From Emmonsiellopsis sp. PD_33 (Eukaryota > Ascomycota > Eurotiomycetes > Onygenales > Ajellomycetaceae): a stretch of DNA of 64,000 nucleotides. A program made the translations under genes and the position numbers. Below the pieces are notes generated by a model. The model had not been told where the DNA came from, did no database searches, and saw nothing but the letters and a program-made list of their open reading frames with translations. This document shows positions 12,981 through 24,399 of this stretch, in pieces. Every line of letters begins with the position of its first letter. Position 1 is the first letter of the stretch. The stretch spans positions 53,461-117,460 of the forward strand of contig JANTQF010000093.1 of the NCBI GenBank assembly GCA_032988165.1, in the 5' to 3' direction.

Positions 12981-15379
12981 GTTAGATGAATCCTCTGATA
13001 AAGAGCTAGATGAGCCTTTAAATTATAATAAATATAGAGATGAATATTCTTTATATAGGCTATAAATACTTTATGAGGAGGAGTATAAAGCTGAGAGCTT
13101 GCAGAGCTACTAAGGAAATTACTGAGCTATATATGTATAGATGAGAATGAACTCTGATTAGGCAAATAAATTACTTCTATAAAATGTGAATATATAAAAG
13201 AACTCTATTAAAAAAAATCCCCTTCTATATATAGTATCAGATAATAATATAATAAGTAAAGAGATGTTTATTTCATTATCTAAAGTTATTATATCTACTT
13301 TAATACTTTATACTAAATCATTATTGATCATTCACATAAAGAGGAATGATAAAGATTATGAAAATAGTCTTTCATTATATATTATTTACTTTGTCTTGAT
13401 ATTCTACATTTCTTTTGATTTATAGTTATAAAGAGGTTATAAGAATAGTTTCTTATAAAACTTAAATAACTATAGCACTCTTAATACTATCATCTTACTT
13501 TATTAATGAATAGTATATATATCTTCATAATACTCTAGTACCATGAAAAGTTCAAATGCAAAATAATCTTCTATTTTCCTATATAACCTTTACTGTATTC
13601 TTAATTATATCATTTGATATTAATAGCTAGCATCAGTCTATATGAATTTGAACAGCAGCCTGGGTGATTATCATAAGCAGGCTAATAGCTACAGTTCTTA
13701 GCTTAAGCTAGAATGATATAAACATAGAAGACTCTCTCTACTACTAGTAGAGTATCAATCTTTACTATAATTTTAATACTAATCTTTCATACTAGTAGTT
13801 ATTAGTGCCTATAAATTTGATTGATCTGACTCATTCATCAGCACTGTTAGTCATAAGTGAGTAAGCTAGGATCTATATTACTTAGCTTAAGCCCAGTTAG
13901 TATGCATATATTTTTAACTCTTTTATTATAACTTTGAACTCTCTTTCTTATCATTTCTCTAACAACCTTATAGCTCTACTACATCCACAATTTTAATACT
14001 CTAACATGTTGATATGTTCATTTCCCACCTCCTACACCTAAATTTACATGTAAGTATATGAAATACTAATTATTTGTAATGAATATAGTGAAAAATTGCA
14101 CTGAAAGCCTTCATATATACATCTATACCTATCTCTCTATTAATATCAAGATTAATTGTGTTTCATGTTTGTGTGCTGAGTTAGCTTCCACACCAATAAG
14201 CACTTATCTATTTATAAACTAGCATGATGGGAGCTTAAGCTAAAACTATTACTTATTTTAGCTCTTTTCCTCTACATTTTCTGTCAAGCTGATAATAATA
14301 AATGCTTGTCCATTTCTAGACTAGCACTTTATAAGTTTAAACTGAGACTACTACTCATCTCATCACTTCCTACTTCATACCTAGTATCAAGCTATTAGAT
14401 TCAACCTTATTCTGACTTTCCATCAGGGCTTAGTTTACAATCATAGCACTAAAGAAAGTGTGCATTCTAAAAACCCCTGACCCCAACAAATCATTCATAC
14501 AATTAAAGTTTTCTAATGTTAAAATAAAGCTTCTCAAAGCTAATCAGCTTTAGTTCTACCATTCACTTCTAATCAACTATTTTGATTTCATCATTATATC
14601 CTCCTTCATTGAATGACTCACTAAGTCTTCTATTAACTAGATGCTGAAGTAATTCCTCACTTTTCATAAGAAGTTCTATAGTCATACTGGGCCTGACCAT
14701 AAAAGCTATAGCAGGGTTGAAGTTGGACATGTTATAACTCTTTACAATAATTCTAAGTTTAGATGCTAATGGCACAATGCACTTACTAATGATAATCTTA
14801 TACTTATTAAAGAGTACTTAAAGACTACTATAATAACTTATATACATGTTATTAATATACTTGCATGTTTAACTCTAGATGATATTCATTTAAATCCTCA
14901 CAATAATTCAGAACATCTTTTTACCCTCACCTAATTAATTAAGTTTATTTGTAAGTATCCTAATATGTACTTCAATCTAAATGATAATAAAGTAGAGAGC
15001 TCTGAGTACTAAATAGAACTTAAGTATTTCTTTAAAAATATTAATGTCAACTGGAAATCATCAGATCTGAGCCTATTAATTTAGTAATATAAAGAAATTG
15101 GCCCTATACATTACAAATTGAATGGTGATGAGAGTACAGACACTGAGTAAAGTGATAATCTTAAGATAATTAAATTATAGGTTGTAGAATAAAGCATAGC
15201 AACTATTAACTTTTTATGACTTACTTCAGATGAGGAAATTCAACTTATCATATATCTTACTTCTACTATATCTAACCTTTTTACCCTTTATGATAAATAA
15301 GTGCCCTAAAATATCTACTCAATCATTTTAACTGATCTAGCTAACACCACTAACTCTGCCTCACAGTAGGATGATAACT
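12981..15379. other. DNA transposon interior, mostly non-coding
   Basis: A short acidic open reading (SDKELDEPLNYNKYRDEYSL, near 13,000-13,070) follows the MITE and then breaks down. No family is recognisable from there to about 14,900, where weak similarity to the N-terminal side of a SNF2 protein may begin. Copies of the AGCTTAAGCT palindrome lie at 13,697, 13,881 and 14,232. Confidence 0.45.
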
Positions 15380-17325
15380 CAGACTTGAAGGACAACATAG
15401 AGGGGATTTTAAAGGAGATTAAAGAGTTATTAAATTTAGCAGGTATTCAACCTCTTATATATGAAGAGTCTGCTGTTTCCCTTAAGCTTGACCTAAAGGC
15501 TCTAATAATTAATAATTTTTTATTGATGCTGTGGCAGATTACCAGCATCACCATAATAATAGAGATGCTGAGACAGTAACATACTATAATTCTATCTGAT
15601 TAGATGAGATTGAGTAAGACAATTTAAGTGTTAAAAGTACTCTATTTTATGAATCATCTCAACCTCACCATTAAATATCTGCCAAACCTGATATTTGTCC
15701 CTTCACACTTAGTATATATCTGAATAGAAGAGATTTAGAAACATTTTCCTAGTCATTTTGATCTTAAGATCTTCTATTTAAATGTAGGTCCTAGCAGGAT
15801 ATTTGATGCCTACAAATATTTACTCATCATCAAAGAGGAAGATCTCAGGCATTTAATAGCAAAAATTGATCCTACTAATCTAAATTCTAGCTGGATCCTT
15901 ATAATCACATCTTACTTAACATGATCAAAGTGCATGTTATGTAGGCTTAACTTAAGTTAAGCTTAGTTGCCCTCTGCTCCCACTGCTACCTCTGATTCAA
16001 ATAAAGACTTAACTGATATGATTCAGATATATTAAGAAATCAACCTAATGAGAGAGTCCATACAGTCATTATAGCTAAATAACACCCTATTTAATATCAT
16101 ATTAATAGATAAGTCTCATGTGGTTAAAAATATGTGAATCTATATTCATCAAGCAATCTCACAGATGTCTTATCATGAGTAACTCTTCATTACTGGCATT
16201 TCAATATCTAACTAGACCATTGACCTGCTTAATCCTTTATCATTATTATTCAATTTAGAGCTTATGAGCTTAGTAAACTACTAGCTTATTAAAGACTCTC
16301 TGAGTGAGTATCAACAAGCCAGCAATCATAGCACCAACAATATGCATATACTTAACCTCATATTATTCTGCAAACTATTCTCCTCCAACAGAACTCTACC
16401 TCATACCCATGCACTGAATAGTATCCTCAAGATTCTTAACTAGATTATACTCTAATGAATGATAGAATCAGCTATATTAACTACAATCAAAGAAGATCCA
16501 TCTACTCACAGCAACATGATTATTATTAGTGGTCATATTCCACATTATACTATTATTACTGTTAATTGCCATTTCCAGATGGAATAGTTAGCTGAATACT
16601 ATAATATTCATAGTAGTTTAACCTCCTGCCTCCAGATTAAGAGTTTTATCCCTACTGGAGATGATAAGCTATCATCTCCAAATAATATTATAGATATTTA
16701 GGCTGGCAAATTCAACATGTCAGTTTACTAGTAGCTCTAACATGCAGCTTTCTCTATTGTACTTCTATGTCTTTTCTGCACAATATCCATTAAGAAGGAA
16801 GAAAATCTTACTGGTGATATCAACAAATAGTGATAGAAGGTAGGCAGTGATGCTCTGTGATTCTTATTGAGAATAATTACTAACCTATTAATTCTCTTTT
16901 TTCTACCTGATTGATCTTGGGTGGCAAGCCTACTCTGCTGCTTGATGCTCAAGTTTCCCTATTTACTATCCATTATGAATAAGGTAGTTATCAAGTCTCA
17001 ATGAGAATTACTTATTTTTCTTCATTTCCTGATGTCCTAGTATTAGACTGAGCTATTTACCTCATTATTCAATATCAAAGTTGGTGTGATCAAATTGTCC
17101 ATGCCTGAGCATGAATGTATAGAGGTCATTGAGAACTTTAATAACCCTTATCATATAATGAAGATATTAATCTTAGGTTATAGAACTAGTATAATAGGCC
17201 TTAACTTGTATTACACTTGTTTCAATGTGGTTCTACTAGAATTACCTATAAATAGCAATGATGCCCTTCAAGTCCTTCACTGCATTCATTATATCAATCA
17301 GGTCTGGCTATAACAGATATGAATA
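15380..17325 (+). pseudogene. Decayed SNF2-family helicase/ATPase carried by the DNA transposon
   Basis: Several SNF2 landmarks appear in the expected order on one strand. A substrate-loop segment DLKIFYLNVGPSR then IIKEEDLRHLIAKIDP and ILIITSYLT lies at about 15,755-15,925. Motif II reads IDKSHVVKN at 16,105-16,130, where a DESH/DEAH box is expected (GAG to AAG). Motif III reads FITGISISN at about 16,185-16,212 (TGTPISN in the family). HIPHYTIITV, from the start of the second RecA lobe, is near 16,530. Motifs V-VI are intact in frame at 17,086-17,313: GYRTSIIGLNLYYTCFNVVL, then LQVLHCIHYINQ, where HRIHRIGQ-type residues are expected. The Arg losses fit CpG decay. SNF2 proteins remodel chromatin; here the gene is dead. 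Its N-terminus cannot be placed. Confidence 0.8.
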
Positions 17326-18499
17326 CTTTCCACTACCAATTTATTTAATAGATATATTAAAGCCAAAGCTTCAACAAAGTTTACTTCTCAGCTCATCACA
17401 CAGGGGCTGGCTACTTTTACAGATTTGACCACTAAGCTCAGCTTAAGCTGAGATGAGTATGCCTTGTCCCCTGATCCTTAAAAACTTGAGTGTGTAATTA
17501 AATAGAGAGTAATAAACTATATATAATAAATATTCAGCCAACAGGAGTCCCAGCTGTATTAGGGAAATATTAAAAATCTTGGCCTAAGTGTCACCCAAAT
17601 TAATGCCTTAAAATAGTTAAATGCCACAGTAACATTAAATTTTATTATCTATTCCAAGAAAATACTTTCTATCTACTTGCCTTCTAGAATTTCTCTGATA
17701 CCTATACATCCTATTCCTTCTGATCTAAGTCTATTAAAATGTTCTATTAGTGTTCAAAACTCTCAAACCCCCATCTGCACTTCAGCTCCTAATAGTGATG
17801 TTAGTAATTCTAGCCCTAAGATAGATTCATTAATGTCAGATTTATTCTTATCTCTCCTTTTGATTCTGAATCCCTTCTTGGGCCTCTTCTACTACTGCCA
17901 CTCTCTGCTAGTTTTAAATGACAGTGAACCTTCTCCAGCTAAAAGAGTAAAATTAGCATAAGATAGTTCAATAGGTAGTTTACCTGCTCATCCTACTCAC
18001 TGCAATCCAACCTACTCATCTCATCAGAAGTCTAACTAAGTTGCTGGCCAAGTTCAACCTACTCCTATTATAATTTTACTAGACTTAAGCTGAGCTTTCT
18101 TTACTACATTGCCTGTCTTCTTTTTTTTAGTAATGATTCTTTATGTGCTTTTCCTAGTCAGTTTGTTATGTAAAAGAAGTGGCTTTAATTTTCAAATTAT
18201 TTAAAAGTATTTCTATAGGTGCTCAGTAATTACTGCTAGGCTTAAGTTAAGCTTTATTACTATAATATTTTCCTTCACCTATCTTACAAGTTGTTCCTTC
18301 TGGCACTTTAGCTAATTACTAGTGATTTATCTTTACTTTCTAAATTATTTAAAAGTGTGATTATACATGCTCAGCTTAAGCTGAGTTCTATCTATATATC
18401 AATCCCTCTACCTCTATTTTTCTGATTTCTTTGATAGTACTCAATCTAGTTAGTATGCTAAGAATTCATTCCCAGGTGATTTAATTTGCACATTCAGAT
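17326..18499. other. Linker between helicase and transposase remnants
   Basis: An open stretch at 17,677-17,961 is Ser/Pro/Leu-rich and ends SPAKRVKLA, which resembles a basic nuclear-localisation tail. It may be the C-terminus of the helicase protein or a separate small ORF. The rest is non-coding. AGCTTAAGCT palindromes lie at 17,437-17,452 and 18,370-18,385 (both CTCAGCTTAAGCTGAG, perfect) with degenerate copies at 18,082 and 18,239. Confidence 0.45.
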
Positions 18500-21267
18500 T
18501 TGTAACTCTATATTCTTAATAGGAAATAAAAATACATCTATCATACTGTTCAGCCTTCATGACTAATATCAAGTACTGACCCCCCAACTATGAAGAACTC
18601 TATCTATATGTATGTCTATCCATACTGTTGAAAACCTATTAACAATCAGAGTAGTTTAAGTTATCACCAACTAAAATGTACAGCAGCAATTCAAGCATGA
18701 TAGAAAGTATTAGAAATAGTATTAACTATTAGTACATCTATCACTTATTTACTTGCACCTATTTAATCTCTCACTGAACATGCTCTTATAGCTCTACCAT
18801 TCAATGGACTATCACTAGCACCCAGAGCAGATGAAGCAGACTTAGACCTAGTTGAGACTTTCAGTACTATCATGTTCAATTTGAACTCTATGGATATGAA
18901 ACTCCCTTCAGAAAACCCTGATGTAGGTATTACTATATTGTTGGCTTAAGCTAAGCTTTATACTCCTCTTCTGATGGTAGATTTATTTAAGTTCCTATTG
19001 GAGATAATACTAACTAATGATATCTATCTACTAGAAATAAGATATAAATGTGGAGGCAACCTTCTTTATTTCTTTACTACCATTATGAGCTGTACAAACC
19101 TCAGTTTTGAATGTCTATATCATTACATATGAATCTCTCTTAAAACAACCAGCTAATGGCTTAATTCCTGGTTATTTTAATGTAATGTCTGATGCCTCTG
19201 TCAGAATAATAATAGCTTAGCATGAGAGCTTTAAAAGTGAGGTGAAATATGACATTATATGATTCTTTCTAAATGATAGACTTTTAAGTGAAGCTATCAA
19301 TTGATTTCTCACATCACCCTATCTTTACATTATTACTAATAGATTCTCCTTCCACACTGCCCAATAGTTCTATAACATCATTAATGGGAGCTTAATGACT
19401 AACAATGCATAAAGTGATGAATTTATTGACACTCTGATTTCTATAACATTCACTGATGAAATTATAATCAAAGCCACTCTCTCTCATCAGAGAGTAAATA
19501 ATGTTATTTGCTGATTATTTAAACATCTTTCATTCAAAGATGTCCTACAATATGGACCTATACAACAGTTCTTAGAGTTGAATCAATAAATATATACTGA
19601 GATGCATACAGCTAACTAGTAATAAGATACACAATGAAAACTTCTAGCCTCTTTCACACTAATTTCATTGATCTTTACATCTAATAAGACACAGCTTTCC
19701 ATATATCATAGAGATCAGATATCTTGATCTATTTACTTTATCATTGGAAATCTTCTGCATAAGATTTGCCATACACAAAAGATAATTAGTCTTCAGAAGA
19801 TCATCTATCTTCCTATTGTTAAGAAGATTGATTATGTCATAAAGACCAGACTTTATCATACTTGTATGACTAAGATACTTAAATGTAAGTCTTACTATCA
19901 ATATCCCACTAGTAGGTACTAATGATACTATAGTTATTGAGGCCTTAGATATAACTAGTATGTTTGTTGAATGTACTAATGGTTATATTTAATACTGCTT
20001 CCTAGTATTAGCTGAATTCATAACTAACTATAAAGAGTAAGTCTTAATTACTAGTATAAAAAACAATAGACACTGTTTGATCTACCTTATTCCCCCTTCA
20101 GAGTGTCAAAATCTATTAAAGGTCTTTCCAACATGCACATATAGATAGATGTAGGACTAGATTTAGCAGCAGCAGAATGATTCCTTATCTATTGATTCTA
20201 ACATAGCAGTCTATAATATTAACTCTTTTGCCTGGTGCTACCCACAAATTAATATCCATAAAGTGATGATGATTGATATTCTCCACCAATTACTTAAGAG
20301 TATAGTTTAGTATCTAGTTGAATGGCTCTAGAAAATAGTGGTGGATCTTATCAAACCTGCATGATGAATTAAAAATTAGAAAGTCTCATTAATATTTCAA
20401 GTAAATAGAATTAAATAGCTTGATAACTAATTTAATTATATTTCTTACTATTTAGATCTTCAGTATTTTATTAACTTCAGCTACTTTAAATAGTGGTCTG
20501 AGTTACAGTGCAAGGCTCTATTATAATAATTAATTCCAGTTATTACCTCTTTACTGCTCTATTATTTGCAACCTGCCCTCCTATATGCTCATGCTGTAGT
20601 CAACTTTCTATTCTGTGCATAATATTACTCCCATGATGATGAAACCCTAAGGTACTTAAAGAACACCTTAAAATAAATTAATGCTTTCAAATGGGTATTT
20701 CATTATTATTATATATCTTATAAGAAATGTTATCTACATAAAGTTAGTCACTTTAACTTCACAAAATTCTATGTCCTTATCCACTATGTTGAGTTCATTT
20801 GTAAATATAGAACCCTGAATGACTTTAATACTGAGTACAGTGAGACTAGCTATAAATACCATATAAAGATCTATTACTATAATACTAACAAATATGTTGG
20901 TAATGAACAGCAGCTAATCAAACACAGTTAATAATATATACATATATTAGAGTCAGAGAACATATTACTCCATACTAATATCATCAGCCCAAGTACACTT
21001 ACAGCTGAAAATTAACTTGAGATAAAGCTTACCACTACATCAACAGCCATAAACTTACAGAAAATATCATGGCATCCACCAGAAGCAGATTATCACTAAT
21101 CACTGGCACATTATATTATAATAGTGAGAGAGGTAGTCAAGAGACTGAGTCATCTTAAAGAGGTTTTTCTAGATGTATTACTAGTTTATATTGCAGATAG
21201 GTATTTTTAGCTCACTGGCATGAAGAACTGATACTTTATGTTGCAATTAATACTTAACTATCATGTA
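18500..21267 (+). pseudogene. Plavaka-superfamily transposase remnant, N-terminal and central part
   Basis: The plus strand reads, with frameshifts and TAG/TGA stops, as the fungal Plavaka transposase (a CACTA/KDZ-like DDE group). FTSNKTQLSIY, then SIYFIIGNL, near 19,665-19,750 matches the family's SDKTxLS...WPVYLTIGN core. VECTNGYI, then ITSIKNNRHCLICLIPPSE, at about 19,970-20,105 matches the Cys-rich segment after the catalytic core. MMIDILHQLLKSIVxYLVEW at about 20,268-20,325 is the conserved HQLxKG helix. FYVLIHYVEFICKY, then TSYKYHIK, at about 20,768-20,870 matches the HYVEFI...ExxHKxxxK segment. The gypsy element interrupts the gene at 21,267 and coding resumes at about 31,434. Such transposases cut and paste DNA using terminal and subterminal sites. 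The protein is inactive here. Confidence 0.78.
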
Positions 21268-21440
21268 TGTAACTTGGTGAACTTGAGATAGAAATATTGT
21301 GTAGAATAAGGTTAATTCTCTACATTCCTGAGCCACCTATAGCTATTTATATTATAGGGCCTAACTAAGCTATGTAGATGACTAAGCACCATGAATGTCT
21401 CATAGCATGAATCATAATATGAAATATATGTGTGTAATAA
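21268..21440 (-). repeat. Ty3/gypsy element 1, 3' LTR
   Basis: This 173-bp LTR pairs with the one at 31,256-31,428, of equal length. In plus-strand view it begins TGTAACTTGGTGAAC and ends near GTGTGTAATAA. Read in element orientation it contains a TATA-like stretch (CTATAATATAAATAGC). A purine-rich tract (CTGAAAGAAAC on the minus strand) lies just upstream of it in the element. Differences from the other LTR are essentially all transitions. Confidence 0.8.
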
Positions 21441-21959
21441 GTAGTTTCTTTCAGAAAGGCATGCAATGCCCTCATCACTATAATTACATATAGAAATGTA
21501 AAGCAAACAAATGAAACAGTAGAAAGTATAATATAATAGTAAATAAAGTGCTAATTAAAATTAAACTAGATCATCCATCTATTCATTATTTATCTTTACA
21601 TTTAACTTGTTCAGTACACTCTTCAGTTCTGCCTGTAGCATCCTAAGTATGACTTAATAGATAATATTTTTATCTGCTCACATGCTAACTGTGCTTTCTG
21701 CCTTATTATAATGAAGATTCTATAGACAAGCAACTCATTTAATTACATCTTCTCAGTATGTGCCATTAGCAGGCTTGGTGGGTTAATTATTAGTCTGCAT
21801 GATGGCATTAATATCCTTATTGATCTTTTATGTACTTTTATTGAGTATAATAATATATATAACTTTTATATAGTAGTATTACTGAGCAGCCTGCTGAGCT
21901 TCACATTCCTCTAGATTATATAATATTATTATGAGATGAACAGCTTTATTCCTAATAGT

Positions 21960-22290
21960 ATTATATTAAGTTTTTTTCTTGATGAGAGCTTGAGCTTGAA
22001 TCTTATTTATGGCCTGGTGCAATTTGTTGGTGGGTAGCATGCATATATTAGTATGAGATATTCTCACAGTGAGAAGCTAGTTAACTTCTTTGAGAGCTTC
22101 TTCCCTGCTTATGTTATGAAGAATTGCAACATATTTGACTGCTTGAAGGTCTATGGGCAGGTTTGGCTGCTGAGCAGGTGCAGTGTGAGATGATATAATT
22201 ATAGTAGTAGCTGCAGTGAGGGTAACACTAACTGTATAAGAAGGACTTGCAGTGAATCACTCTATAGATATATTACTATCTGAGGTGTCC
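21960..22290 (+). pseudogene. Antisense ORF remnant inside gypsy element 1
   Basis: The plus strand, opposite to gag-pol, keeps one frame open for about 105 codons with only two stops (TAG near 22,036 and TGA near 22,190). Both fit mutated Arg, Gln or Trp codons. The reading is protein-like: FFLDESLSLNLIYGLVQFVG, then YSHSEKLVNFFESFFPAYV, KVYGQVWLL and RRTCSESLYRY. Cys-rich positions look like former Arg (CGN to TGN). I do not recognise the family. It sits between the end of pol and the 3' LTR, where some LTR elements carry an additional ORF. Confidence 0.45.
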
Positions 22291-22649
22291 TTCTTGATTT
22301 ATTTACTGAAAGAGCTATTATCTCTTATGTTTACTAGGTTGTCTGTCTGTCTCTATTCTCCATGAAAGTGCTGCAGGATCTCTGTATCTATATGACTGAT
22401 GTGTTAGCTTCTAATAATGCTGGCTATAAATTATCTAATATTATATAATTTAATCTAATTGACTTATTTCTTTTTATTTTACTCTTATAGGTTGTTCATG
22501 GCCTCATTAACTTAATCTTTAGTTGTACTGAGTGGGAATATGCTGGTGTTCCCTTAGTATCATTTATTAATTAAGAGATTAATCTTCTAGTTATAAGTTT
22601 CCATCTATTAATTATAGAGTTAGATGTAGTGTGTATTTTCTGCTATCAT

Positions 22650-23310
22650 CTTATTTACATTTCATTAGCTCTGAACTTGCTTGATGGTAGCATCATGGTC
22701 ATCCTTGATAGTGTATATTAGGTTAAAGTATACTTAGTTCTCCTAAAGATGACATCCTAGTAAATTGCAATACTTATAGCCCAGATTCTTCACAGTGAGA
22801 TGTAGGTATATAGATTCATTATAGTTATAAATCTTTATGATATCTTCTATATTATAATTTATAGTTATCTTCAGCTTCATCCTATTAATAGTCATTCTAA
22901 TCTTAAGCTTTCTTGCTTCAACTTTATTCTCAGCTGATAGTGTATTAGGTGATAGTCCCTTAAAGTTATATTTATTATCTAGGTTCAGATGTATCTTAAG
23001 AGGTAAGTATTATAAAGTATTATCTGTGATTTATAGTATCTTCTTCTTATGCTTCTTGTTAGCCTGCTTCTATGACTACTCTTGCACTTTGAAGATGCTA
23101 TAGTTATCATGTAGTTGTTGATTTATAGCTTACTTGTTCATATTATTAATAATTTTCTTGAGTGTGCTTACTAATTTAATGGAGATTACTTCTAAGGGTA
23201 GAATATATTTATATATTTTAATGATGAACTCTATAGCATATTTCTTTACATAATTTATTATCTTGATGTTCTTAATGGCCTTATTATTCTTAGCTTGCTG
23301 GGCTGCCATC
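22650..23310 (-). pseudogene. Extra sense ORF downstream of pol in gypsy element 1
   Basis: On the element's own strand, after the integrase, a frame begins MAAQQAKNNKAIKNIKIINY (near 23,310). It continues with few stops through LPLKIHLNLDNKYNFKGLSP, AENKVEARKLKIRMTINRMK and IYLHLTVKNLGYKYCNLLG. The product was Lys/Asn-rich and about 200-220 aa. It matches nothing I know; no transmembrane segment argues for an envelope. It could be an accessory ORF of the element or captured sequence. Confidence 0.4.
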
Positions 23311-24399
23311 TTCTCTTTTCCTTTTACACTGAATTAACCTATAATTAAGGTAGATGAACTGATTTCTATCTTACACTATCTTTTTAGTGTGTGAGCTGAG
23401 GTAAGAGGGTTGTCAGCTGCTGCTAACTGTAAGTACTTGAAAGATATTATACTGTTAAAGATTTCATGGTATTTACTTACAGGTAGATAAGCAGGCTGGA
23501 TGTCTTGCATATAGTTACTGAAGTTATTAGGAGTTAGTAGAGATTAAATAAGTTGATGAGAGATTTATGTGTGTAAGTAAAGTGTTATTAGTGAATTTAT
23601 CATAATAATGAGTATGAAGGTAGATAGGCTGAGAGGTTAAGAGGTCTACTGTAATAAATCTTTCATATATATGATGAATTCTGATGTAGGAATATATCAT
23701 AATAATAATATTTATCATGAAAGTTTTATGTTCTGTGGTTTAGTATCTGTGCTGGGTAGGGTGAATGAAGCCAAATAAAGCAGTATATTAATAGGTAGCT
23801 TGTATATAAAAGTGAATAGGGGTAAGACTAGTGAGTGGTATATAAGTAAATAAGATGCAACTAGTGTGAGGTAGTATAATTCTAATATAGCAATAGATAT
23901 TTCATAGTGAATAGTGATAGTTCAGGCATGGGGAGCTTTTAATAACAGATAAGAGTATAGAAATTCTGTGGATATAACCTCTTGATTAGTAGGGGTAGGT
24001 GTGTTCTAGAATAATCAAGTTATAAATGTACATGTATGGGTACATGGGGGTGATATCTATATAAGCTGGTGTAATAACAGGGCAATGAAGATTCCATGGA
24101 GTATAAAATTTAAATAGGTAATAAGTATTTTAATATCATGTGAGAGTATAGAGTCTCTATGATTGATAATTCTATCTTTTTTCTTATAATTGATATTCTA
24201 CAAACATCAAAGCACTTTTAGGTTTGTTTATGAGGATTTGAGATTTCTAAGCTACTACCTTTAGGGGTCAGCCTTGCCATTGTGGGATCAATGGCAAACA
24301 GAATTCTTCTTATTTATACTTATACTATTATATGAGTTCTTTTACATCTAATAGGATATGTATAGGATATTATTAGTCCTCTTCTGATCTGTATTCTTT

